Below the pieces are notes generated by a model. It ran no database searches, was not told the DNA's origin, and saw nothing but the letters and a program-made list of their open reading frames with translations. The translations under genes were made by a program, and so were the position numbers. A stretch of 8,813 nt of DNA from Synergistales bacterium (GTDB lineage: Bacteria; Synergistota; Synergistia; Synergistales; Thermovirgaceae): the NCBI GenBank assembly GCA_018434645.1, contig JAHDOX010000080.1:1-8813 (forward strand), in the 5' to 3' direction. Below are positions 1 to 5,576 of this stretch, piece after piece (position 1 is the stretch's first letter; each line of letters begins with the position of its first letter).

Positions 1-306
1 GGCATGGCGCCGCTGGACAACAGTTCCGGCAGCTACCAGGGGACGAAGACGGCCCGTCAGGTGAACCGGCGTGCCCGCATGGCCATGATAACGGCGACGA
101 TGCGCCATATCCCCCGGGTTGAGGAATCGAGGTCGTACTACGAGAAGAAGCGAAATGAAGGCAAGACCTACCACCAGGCTGTCCGTGCCACTGCCAGGCA
201 TCTGGTGAGAGTTATATGGTCCATGGTCAGAAGAGGCGAAGACTACCATATCCGACAACTCCATCATCTCACTGAAAATCCTCCAGAATCTGTCGCGAGC
301 TCTTGA
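1..306 (+). CDS. IS110-family transposase, C-terminal part (5' end outside window)
   Basis: The reading frame is open from base 1 and ends with TGA at 304-306, leaving about 101 residues. The segment APLDNSSGSYQG followed by a basic helix (TARQVNRRARMAMITATMRH) matches the C-terminal Tnp domain of IS110-type transposases. In those enzymes an 'SG' serine sits at the start of the domain and acts with an N-terminal DEDD RuvC-like domain. The later pattern Y-Y-E-K-K-R-x-E-G-K-x-x-x-x-A-V-x-A-x-A-R-H-L-x-R-V-I is the usual family ending (YxxLxxxGKxxxxAxxAxARKLL). The ATG at base 4 is internal and not a true start, because family members have 300-400 residues. The DEDD domain and any bridge-RNA-coding end lie outside the window, so activity cannot be judged. 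The gene is convergent with the YibE/F gene, 17 bases away. Family assignment is from recalled motifs. Confidence 0.8.
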   Translation, partial: GMAPLDNSSGSYQGTKTARQVNRRARMAMITATMRHIPRVEESRSYYEKKRNEGKTYHQAVRATARHLVRVIWSMVRRGEDYHIRQLHHLTENPPESVASS

Positions 307-323
307 AAATATAAGTGGAATGT

Positions 324-358
324 TCAGATCTTTATTTTCAGGATTTTCTTCCCTCCAG
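324..358 (+). repeat. Decayed left end of the same element family found at 4510-5576
   Basis: TCAGATCTTTATTTTCAGGA at 324 onward repeats the left terminus of the intact HUH element (4513 onward) with one C/T change. The likeness continues past the terminal repeat: over 35 bases (324-358 against 4513-4547), 31 are identical by hand alignment. The outermost GGG is missing here (the bases before are TGT). There is no transposase and no right end nearby, so it is a solo remnant or a non-autonomous fragment. It overlaps the last 11 or so codons and the stop codon of the YibE/F gene. Confidence 0.75.
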
Positions 359-1535
359 CCGTAACCCGGGGATTGACCGTCGACTCCTCCTGACCACGGG
401 TATAGAAGAACCCTCCGATAACCGCCGTCAGCGGCGCTACTGCGACGAGGCCGAAACTTCCCACCAGGGTATGAAGTATTTCAGCTGCGACGTAATTAAG
501 GTTGAGTATGTTGACCAGGGGGGTCCCCTGGCCTATGAAAACCATGCGCATCGTGCTGTAGCCTCCGAAATACGCCAGGAGCAACGTGGTTGTCATGGTC
601 CCGATAACTGCCCGGCCGACCTGGAACCCCGAACGGATACCCCTTGCAAGGTCCAGTTCGGGACGATGCAGATATATCTCGTTCATCGAGGCCGACACAT
701 CCATGGCCAGATCCATAACCGCGCCGGAAGAGGCGATGAAAATCCCGGAAAGGAAGATCTTCCCCAGGTCGAGGTGAGGATAGCCGGAGTAAAGAAGCGT
801 TTCCGCGAAGGGTTTTACTGCCCCGTGAACAGCGAAAAGCCTGCCGAAAAGGATCGAAAGCGCGCAGGTTAGACAAAGCCCTGCCGTGGCACCCAGAAAA
901 GCCACCAGGCCCTTGCGGTTGAAGCCGGCTACCAGAAAGATGATGACCCCCGTCAGGGCGGCCGTCACGGCCGCGGACAGCACTAACGGGTCGCAGCCTT
1001 CGAGATATCCCGGCAGCAGGACCTTCCACAGCATGACAGCGGTGAAAACAAATGAAAGAATCGCCTTTACCCCGGTCCATCCGGCGAAGGCCACTACAAG
1101 AAGCACGAAAAGCCCGAGGAGGGCGGCCTCGATGTCGAGCCTGTAGCGGTCGATCAGCGTGACGTCTATTATGTTCCCCCCATCGGCGTCTACAACGGCG
1201 AGGACTCGGTCCTGCGGCCGAAAAAACTTGTCAAGTTCCATCTTGCCTACAAGCTGGTTCTGGGCTTCCGCTACATCGCCCTTCCAGGGACCGTCCAGGA
1301 ACCTGACTTCCAGGATTTGTTCTCCCGTTTTTACGATTCCAAATTGCTGAACCATCGAGTTATCGGCGGAAAGAACCACGGCTTTCGCGTGCACCCGGTT
1401 TTGAGGCTGGGCTGTCGAGAGTTTTGTACCCGGAATGTATATTATGAAGACGGTGAAAAGCGCCACCAAAAGAACAAAAATCTTCTCCCTGTCTTTTAAA
1501 AAATTCGAAAGCGATGGGCGTTTACTGTCACGCAT
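324..1535 (-). CDS. YibE/F-family multi-pass membrane protein
   Basis: The 403-residue protein has the YibE/F layout. A transmembrane segment lies near residues 19-35, an extracytoplasmic soluble domain spans about 45-128, and about seven hydrophobic segments run from 135 to 378. The conserved-looking stretch GAVMDLAMDVSASM is at 271-284 in the membrane part. The molecular function of the family is not established; a transport role is often assumed. The ATG at 1535 follows a GGAGGTGA ribosome site with workable spacing. The gene lies downstream of the alkaline phosphatase on the same strand, but a strong terminator separates them. Oddly, the C-terminal tail after residue 378 is polar and ends KKILKIKI, encoded by a mobile-element end (324-358), so the natural C-terminus may have been replaced. 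The family call is from recall of the fold and motif. Confidence 0.85.
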   Translation of the reverse strand: MRDSKRPSLSNFLKDREKIFVLLVALFTVFIIYIPGTKLSTAQPQNRVHAKAVVLSADNSMVQQFGIVKTGEQILEVRFLDGPWKGDVAEAQNQLVGKMELDKFFRPQDRVLAVVDADGGNIIDVTLIDRYRLDIEAALLGLFVLLVVAFAGWTGVKAILSFVFTAVMLWKVLLPGYLEGCDPLVLSAAVTAALTGVIIFLVAGFNRKGLVAFLGATAGLCLTCALSILFGRLFAVHGAVKPFAETLLYSGYPHLDLGKIFLSGIFIASSGAVMDLAMDVSASMNEIYLHRPELDLARGIRSGFQVGRAVIGTMTTTLLLAYFGGYSTMRMVFIGQGTPLVNILNLNYVAAEILHTLVGSFGLVAVAPLTAVIGGFFYTRGQEESTVNPRVTAGGKKILKIKI

Positions 1536-1545
1536 GTCACTGCTT

Positions 1546-1557
1546 CACCTCCAGGTG
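1546..1557 (-). promoter_or_regulatory. Palindrome covering the ribosome binding site of the YibE/F gene
   Basis: CACCTCCAGGTG is a perfect palindrome containing the GGAGGTG Shine-Dalgarno sequence (minus strand) of the gene starting at 1535. In RNA it could form a four-pair CACC/GGUG stem with a UGGA loop, hiding part of the site. It may be only a by-product of an SD next to its complement. Confidence 0.3.
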
Positions 1558-1571
1558 ATTTCGCGCTTGCC

Positions 1572-1615
1572 TTAAATAAAATACAGGGGGCGGAAAGGGT
1601 TGGACTTTCCGCCCC
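1572..1615 (-). terminator. Intrinsic terminator of the alkaline phosphatase gene
   Basis: An 11-bp perfect stem (GGGGCGGAAAG at 1587-1597 with CTTTCCGCCCC at 1605-1615) encloses a 7-base loop. Read on the minus strand, the stem is followed after a few bases by a U-rich tract (complement of 1574-1582). It begins 35 bases past the phosphatase stop codon at 1651. The plus-strand exit has no T tract, so it works in one direction only. Confidence 0.85.
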
Positions 1616-1650
1616 GTATGAAGGGGTGGAGAAGGAATTACAGGAGGTGT

Positions 1651-3189
1651 TTATCGGCTGGCCGTCAGGGCCTTGGCCCCCACGGCATTGATCAGCTTTT
1701 TCCCGATATCGGTGTTATCGTAATATCCTGCAAATTGCTCGGCTCCTGCGCCCTGGGCGAAGGTCGCGACGGGAACGCCCGTGTGGGCGTAGGTCGTCCA
1801 GGCAAGGCCGGCCTTGTGGTTCAGGGTGTGCGTCAGGGCCACGGTCAGGGGTTCGTAACCCCCGTAGATAAGATAGGTTTCATTATCGCCGGCTCTCTCC
1901 TCTTCCTTGTTCATGGAACGGACAAAAGCCTTTTCGATGTTCTGACGCTCCTCTTTTGTCAATGCGAAGTAGAGCCTTTCCTGCGCTTTCCTGTCGCCGT
2001 TAGCGGCAAGCAGCTCGAGCTGTTTTCGTTCGTCTTCTGTCAGCAAGACCAGTCCGAAGGCATCTTCTATTTCTTCCTTCAGGTCTTCGAGCTTTGCGTC
2101 GCCGGGGGGCGTCGTCTTGCGATATTCGTCCAAAACCTTGTCAAAAGCGATGAAGGACATGGTCTGCCCGCCGAGGTAGTCGAGGTATGTGGAATATTTC
2201 GTTCCCGCAAAGCCTATGGTAAGGCCGCCGGTTTCATGGTCTCCCGTCACGACCACGAGGGTTTCTTCGGGGTGACTGGCGGCGAACTCGAGTCCCGCGG
2301 CGACGGCTTCGTCAAAGGCCAACGTGTCCTTTATGGTCGTAACGGCGTCGTTGGCATGGCAGGCCCAGTCGATTTTTCCGCCTTCTACCATAATGAAAAA
2401 GCCCTGGGGTCCGTCGAGGAGCTCTATCCCCTTGCGGGTAAACTCCTCGAGGGTTATTGGCTGCCCGTCGATGGCATAATCAAGGGCTTTGTCACCGTCG
2501 AGTTCGGGGCTCACGGCAAAAACCTTTCCGATGCCCGGCTTCAGGGCAAGGAAATCTTCCCTTGTTCGGGTGACGGTGAAGCCGTTTTTCTCGGCGGCCT
2601 TGTAGGTGTCGGTCTTTCCGTCAGCGCTCAAGGGTTTTTTAAGGCCGCCCCCGGCAAAGTAGTCAAAGTCACTGACCGCAAGCTGCATTCCTATTTCGTG
2701 GTAGTTCTTCCTGCTCGGTTCGTGGGCATAAAAACAGGCAGGCGTGGCATGGTCGATAGATACGCTTGAAACGATCCCCACTTTCATTCCACGTTTTTTC
2801 GCGATCTCGGCTACTGTCTCATAGGATTCTTTCTTGGAAGGGTCCATGGCGATGACGCCTGAATTCGTCTTGAAGCCGGTAGAAAGCGCTGTTCCGGCGG
2901 CGGCCGAGTCGGTTATGAACGAATCCGCCGCGTAAGTGGTGGTCAGGCCCTGGTGGGGCATCCGGGTGATGTTTAACTTCCTGACGCCCGGATCGTCGCT
3001 CTCGCGCGCGTGAAGATATATCTCGGCCGCGTTCAGTTGCGGGAGCGCCATGCCGTCCCCGATGAACAGAAAGACATATTTCGGCGACGCGGCCAGAGCC
3101 TGTGCCGAAATTCCCGCTACCAGGAGCATAACCGTGATCAATACGAAAAGAGTTCTTAAAACAGGTCTTTTCCCACGGAACAAGGACAT
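1651..3189 (-). CDS. phoA: Secreted alkaline phosphatase, PhoA family
   Basis: This 512-residue hydrolase removes phosphate from monoesters outside the cytoplasmic membrane. A basic, hydrophobic Sec signal peptide ends near AQALA (about 31-33). Numbered from ATG 3189, all E. coli PhoA active-site positions have counterparts: D45 (D51), nucleophile S95 in DSAAAG (S102), T149 (T155), R160 (R166), E269 (E322), D274 (D327), H278 (H331), D317/H318 (D369/H370) and H469 (H412). Position 147 is His (E. coli D153) and 275 is Trp (E. coli K328), the pair I recall from the cobalt-preferring Thermotoga maritima enzyme. About 109 extra residues, mostly charged and helical, lie between D317 and H469. ATG 3189 is preferred over ATG 3195 because GAGGGGG lies 7 bases upstream of it but abuts the earlier one. 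No convincing Pho box was found. A terminator follows the gene. Confidence 0.93.
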   Translation of the reverse strand: MSLFRGKRPVLRTLFVLITVMLLVAGISAQALAASPKYVFLFIGDGMALPQLNAAEIYLHARESDDPGVRKLNITRMPHQGLTTTYAADSFITDSAAAGTALSTGFKTNSGVIAMDPSKKESYETVAEIAKKRGMKVGIVSSVSIDHATPACFYAHEPSRKNYHEIGMQLAVSDFDYFAGGGLKKPLSADGKTDTYKAAEKNGFTVTRTREDFLALKPGIGKVFAVSPELDGDKALDYAIDGQPITLEEFTRKGIELLDGPQGFFIMVEGGKIDWACHANDAVTTIKDTLAFDEAVAAGLEFAASHPEETLVVVTGDHETGGLTIGFAGTKYSTYLDYLGGQTMSFIAFDKVLDEYRKTTPPGDAKLEDLKEEIEDAFGLVLLTEDERKQLELLAANGDRKAQERLYFALTKEERQNIEKAFVRSMNKEEERAGDNETYLIYGGYEPLTVALTHTLNHKAGLAWTTYAHTGVPVATFAQGAGAEQFAGYYDNTDIGKKLINAVGAKALTASR

Positions 3190-3248
3190 TTCCATTCCCC
3201 CTCTTTTTTCGATGTTTCTCGCTTATGGCAAGAGGGTACGAAAAATAC

Positions 3249-3275
3249 GTTACGGCAACTTGAAAAACGCGTAAC
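3249..3275. promoter_or_regulatory. Inverted repeat GTTACG-N15-CGTAAC in the divergent intergenic region
   Basis: Perfect 6-base arms (3249-3254 and 3270-3275) start 21 bases apart, two helical turns, as expected for a dimeric repressor or activator site. It lies 60 bases upstream of the phosphatase start and about 120 bases upstream of the selenoprotein gene, so it could serve either. Short arms make chance occurrence possible, and no regulator is encoded nearby. Confidence 0.3.
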
Positions 3276-3296
3276 AATTGTGTTTTACTCTCAGCG

Positions 3297-3324
3297 GCGT
3301 AGGTCTGCGGGAGCAGGCCGACGT
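3297..3324. promoter_or_regulatory. Stem-loop in the divergent intergenic region
   Basis: As plus-strand RNA, GGUCUGC (3302-3308) pairs with GCAGGCC (3313-3319) around a GGGA tetraloop. After one A-G mismatch the stem continues with GCGU/ACGU, giving about 11 pairs including G-U wobbles. No T tract follows on either strand, so it is not an intrinsic terminator. It could be a leader-RNA structure for the gene at 3397 or a protein site. No specific riboswitch class is recognised. Confidence 0.35.
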
Positions 3325-3396
3325 GCATTCCACAACGGATAAGCGTAAAATCAGGATACAGCCTTGCAATTTACCCTGTTAGCGGAGGTTATTCAG

Positions 3397-3687
3397 ATGA
3401 AACCTGGCAAAATCTCTTTCAGCAAAAAAGCAAGGGAAATCATGGAATCCATGGGCAAAACGGGTTACCTGGTGGCCGGAGCCATAGGAAGCGGCTGATG
3501 CAGGATCCCCGTCGCCCTCGTTGAGGGAGGAGAACCTAAAGACACCTCCGGCTACACCGCAGCCCAAAGCGACGGGTTCACCCTTTGGGTCCCTGAGGAC
3601 ATGACCTTCTCGCACGAGTCAATCCACATTCAGGCCGAAAAGGACCTTGATGGATGGATCCTGTTCACCATGAGAGGCATTTTATGA
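3397..3687 (+). CDS. HesB/IscA-like selenoprotein (in-frame UGA at codon 34 read as Sec)
   Basis: ATG 3397 has a strong GGAGG site 8 bases upstream. The frame runs 33 codons to TGA at 3496-3498, then another 62 sense codons without interruption to TGA at 3685-3687, giving 96 residues with Sec34. The product starts MKPGKISFSKKAREIME, like the opening helix of IscA/HesB (A-type Fe-S) proteins. It continues YLVAGAIGSG-U-C-RIPVALVEGG, where the family has its first conserved cysteine, then a typical tail (DGFTLWVPEDMTF...). Sec is followed directly by Cys35, forming a possible redox or metal-binding pair. The usual C-terminal CGC motif is absent, so classical Fe-S scaffold function is doubtful. 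HesB-like selenoproteins are a known bacterial group. A SECIS-type hairpin follows the UGA. The alternative, a pseudogene with a nonsense codon, is less likely given the intact downstream frame and conserved-looking residues. The PP2C gene follows on the same strand. Confidence 0.82.
3496..3532 (+). other. Bacterial SECIS element with Sec codon UGA
   Basis: After UGA (3496-3498) a hairpin CCCUC (3515-3519), GUU loop (3520-3522), GAGGG (3523-3527) forms within the coding sequence. It can extend downward with mismatches (C3513-G3529, U3512-G3530, C3510-G3532). The loop starts 21 bases after the UGA and its first base is G. This agrees with the bacterial SECIS rules as I recall them: loop 16-37 bases from the UGA, short loop, and G among its first two bases. 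SelB would bind it to deliver Sec-tRNA; selA, selB, selC and selD are not in this window. Confidence 0.72.
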
Positions 3688-3749
3688 AGACCTTCGGGCT
3701 GCAAGTTTTCGTAATTGGGTCGGAGGGTGATACCCATATTTTCGATTGA
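3684..3749 (+). other. Possible 21-codon overlapping ORF or frameshifted start of the PP2C gene
   Basis: An ATG at 3684 overlaps the selenoprotein stop as ATGA, a common translational-coupling arrangement. It reads MKTFGLQVFVIGSEGDTHIF and one Asp, then TGA at 3747-3749. The PP2C frame is one base ahead, and skipping one T in the TTTT at 3738-3741 would join the two frames just before SIEYESAQDIG. It could be a coupled leader, the true PP2C N-terminus with a frameshift or read error, or meaningless. Confidence 0.25.
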
Positions 3750-4509
3750 ATATGAGAGCGCCCAGGATATCGGCAAAAGACACGAACAGCAGGATTCTTT
3801 CGCCTTTTCCTTTGCCCGCTGGGAAAAGGCGGAAGAACCGGGAATTCTGGCCGTCGTCTGCGACGGCATGGGAGGTATGGCGCTCGGGAGGGAATCTTCC
3901 CTGCTGGCGACGGAGACTTTTACCCGGATTTTCGAGAAAGCCCCACCACATCTGAGCGTCCCCGAAGCACTTTACAGGTCCCTCCTGGCCGCCAACGATG
4001 CTGTTTGGGGAATGGCTTCAAAAGCGGGTTTCCCTGGCATTGCAGGGACCACCCTGACGGCTGCTGTTATCGAAAGAGGCTCCCTGTACTGGGCGTCCGT
4101 GGGCGACAGCCGGGTTTATCTTTTCAGGGACGGTTCCCTGAAACGCCTTACCGAAGACCACAACGTCGCAAACCACCTTGAAAAGCTCGTTGAAAAAGGC
4201 GAAATGGACCCGGCGGAAGCGTCGGCCTACTGGCGGCCGGACGCGCTGACAAGTTTCATCGGAATCGAAGTCCTCGAGGAGTACGACCTTTCCGAAAAGC
4301 CCCTTCCGCTTGAAGAAGGCGACGTGGTCCTCTTGTGCACCGACGGCTTGTACAACTTCATGGCCGAGGACGAGATCTGCGAATTCCTCTCATCCGCGCA
4401 GGGTGATTCCTCCGCAGGCACGGCCCAAAGGATGGTAAACTGCCTTCGCCAAAGAGGCCTCCCCTACCAGGACAACGTTACGGTCCTCCTGTTAAAATCC
4501 CAACCATGA
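3715..4509 (+). CDS. PP2C-type (PPM family) serine/threonine protein phosphatase
   Basis: This is a cytosolic, metal-dependent phosphatase that removes phosphate from Ser/Thr of proteins, often opposing a Hanks-type kinase; no kinase is seen here. Numbered from TTG 3715, the canonical motifs are present: QQD with D27, VVCDGMGG with D50/G51, GTTLTAAV (111-118), ASVGDSRVYLF (127-137), LCTDGL with D210/G211, and YQDNVTVLLL with D253/N254. All metal-binding aspartates are intact, so it should be active. There is no membrane segment or added domain, and 264 residues is normal. The start is unresolved: TTG 3715 has no good ribosome site, GTG 3727 overlaps the GGAGGG, and the best-spaced codon after GGAGGG (3722-3727) is an ATA at 3736. 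It follows the selenoprotein gene by 27 bases and may be co-transcribed. Its stop codon abuts the insertion element. Confidence 0.93.
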   Translation: MGRRVIPIFSIEYESAQDIGKRHEQQDSFAFSFARWEKAEEPGILAVVCDGMGGMALGRESSLLATETFTRIFEKAPPHLSVPEALYRSLLAANDAVWGMASKAGFPGIAGTTLTAAVIERGSLYWASVGDSRVYLFRDGSLKRLTEDHNVANHLEKLVEKGEMDPAEASAYWRPDALTSFIGIEVLEEYDLSEKPLPLEEGDVVLLCTDGLYNFMAEDEICEFLSSAQGDSSAGTAQRMVNCLRQRGLPYQDNVTVLLLKSQP

Positions 4510-4534
4510 GGGTCAGATCTTTATTTTTAGGATT
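4510..4534 (+). repeat. Left terminal inverted repeat of the HUH element
   Basis: It begins GGGTCAGATCTTTATTTT and ends AGGATT. It is the exact reverse complement of 5552-5576. An AGATCT palindrome with an internal GATC lies near the outer end. The first base directly follows the TGA of the PP2C gene. Confidence 0.9.
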
Positions 4535-4589
4535 TTCTCTCTTCCAGTCCATCCACCTGCCGCTGACGAAGGGCTCCCGCTTTGCCTGT

Positions 4590-5432
4590 CTACTCCGCCG
4601 CTCTTTTGGCAACTAAGCTGACCGTGGTGTAATGCAGCCCAAGATGATCGGCCACTTCTTTCAACGTGTATTCGTATTTCCTGACAGCGTCGTGAATCTT
4701 TTTGTTTCGGGTTACCTTGTCGTCATCTGCCGAAAAAAGCCTTTCAAGCGATGGACGCGTAACTGTCTTTTCTCGTCTGGCATATTCCTTGTTTTGGTTT
4801 TTCTCCTTCAAAAGGGGCTCCATATTTTCGACAAACCGCTCGCTCCCTAGGATACTTCCCTGCAGGTTCTGCCATGGATCAGCCGAAGCCCCGGCGGCGA
4901 CAAAGGCCCTATACTCCTCGACGGCCCGCTTCGGATCGTCGGCAAACTGCGACAACAGCCAACGTATCTCGAGGAATTCCGGCACAGGCTCGAGTCCGGC
5001 GGTAGCCCTATAGCTGCTCCAGGACCACAATTCGGGTGATTTTACGAAGCCCGCGCGGACAGGGTTAAGCACGACGTACCTGGTCAGTTCGAGAAGATGA
5101 CGGTCCCTCTCGACGAGTATCGACTTGAAGCGGCCCTGCAGGACATGGCCGACAAGCTCGTGGCGTCGGTTGAAGCCCTGGGTATATACAGCATTCAGGT
5201 GACGCATGCCTTTCGACAAGTTTGCCTGCGGTGTTTCTATCAGCAGATGGTAGTGATTATCCATCAGGCAATAGGCGTGGCATATCCACTCGAATCGCTC
5301 TACCGTATCTTTGAGGAGATTTAAAAAGGCGACCCGGTCGGTTCTGTTTAGGAAAATATCCTGTTTGGCGTTGCCACGGCTCGTTATGTGATAAACGGCG
5401 CCTTCGAATTCGATGCGCAGGGGGCGTACCAT
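4590..5432 (-). CDS. RAYT-like Y1/HUH transposase (IS200-type domain) with C-terminal helix-turn-helix
   Basis: This single-strand DNA nicking and joining enzyme has 280 residues. The N-terminal Y1 domain (about 1-150) starts RIEFEGAVYHITSRGN, has the metal-binding HUH motif as H60-Y61-H62 in MDNHYHLL, and the likely nucleophile Tyr83 in HLNAVYTQGFN. The family signature LQGRFKS (98-104) and LTRYVVLNPVRAG (116-128) follow, then WSSY (138-141). The C-terminus (about 223-280) ends in a helix-turn-helix, TLKEVADHLGLHYTTVSLV, resembling DnaA domain IV or homeodomain-like folds, probably for end recognition. GGAGGT lies 8 bases upstream of ATG 5432. All catalytic residues are present, so the enzyme looks functional. 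It is the only gene in the element. The exact RAYT subgroup cannot be decided by eye. Confidence 0.92.
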   Translation of the reverse strand: MVRPLRIEFEGAVYHITSRGNAKQDIFLNRTDRVAFLNLLKDTVERFEWICHAYCLMDNHYHLLIETPQANLSKGMRHLNAVYTQGFNRRHELVGHVLQGRFKSILVERDRHLLELTRYVVLNPVRAGFVKSPELWSWSSYRATAGLEPVPEFLEIRWLLSQFADDPKRAVEEYRAFVAAGASADPWQNLQGSILGSERFVENMEPLLKEKNQNKEYARREKTVTRPSLERLFSADDDKVTRNKKIHDAVRKYEYTLKEVADHLGLHYTTVSLVAKRAAE

Positions 5433-5551
5433 TTTGGCGGACCTCCGGTAGATAATTTGCGGCTCGCCTCTTTTGTTTTGGCGATCCCGGCCTGGACTTC
5501 AGAGCTTGCAAACCTGCCCGTGCAAAGGGCGAAGCAAAAGCATTTTACCAT

Positions 5552-5576
5552 AATCCTAAAAATAAAGATCTGACCC
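5552..5576 (-). repeat. Right terminal inverted repeat of the HUH element
   Basis: Exact reverse complement of 4510-4534, outer end at 5576; the next base (5577, C) would extend the GGG to GGGG. It encodes the last six residues (GSDLYF) and the TAG stop of the methyltransferase gene at 5556-6209. Confidence 0.9.

Larger units (their letters stand above)
4510..5576. mobile_element. HUH/Y1 transposase insertion element with 25-bp terminal inverted repeats
   Basis: A 1067-base unit is bounded by perfect 25-base inverted repeats and carries a single transposase gene on the minus strand. The left end follows immediately after the PP2C stop codon. The right end supplies the last six codons and the stop of the methyltransferase gene. 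No obvious target duplication flanks it (left ...CCATGA, right CAAGGG...). Classical IS200/IS605 elements lack inverted terminal repeats and RAYT genes usually sit beside REP palindromes, so this layout is a separate type. A related decayed end is at 324-358. Confidence 0.85.

Noticed and set aside
1587..1615. Hairpin at the phosphatase 3' end as a plus-strand terminator or mobile-element end
   Set aside because: No T tract on the plus strand and no second copy in the window; it is explained as the minus-strand terminator.
1600..2769. 389-residue plus-strand ORF opposite the alkaline phosphatase
   Set aside because: Long only because of GC-rich codon use in the real gene on the other strand, where every PhoA motif is intact.
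3196..3300. Pho box upstream of the alkaline phosphatase gene
   Set aside because: No tandem CTGTCAT-like or TTAACA-like direct repeats at 11-base spacing were found; only the unrelated GTTACG dyad is visible.
3379..3615. 78-residue minus-strand ORF across the HesB-like gene
   Set aside because: It is the antisense shadow of the selenoprotein frame; low-complexity composition, no ribosome site and no recognisable motif.
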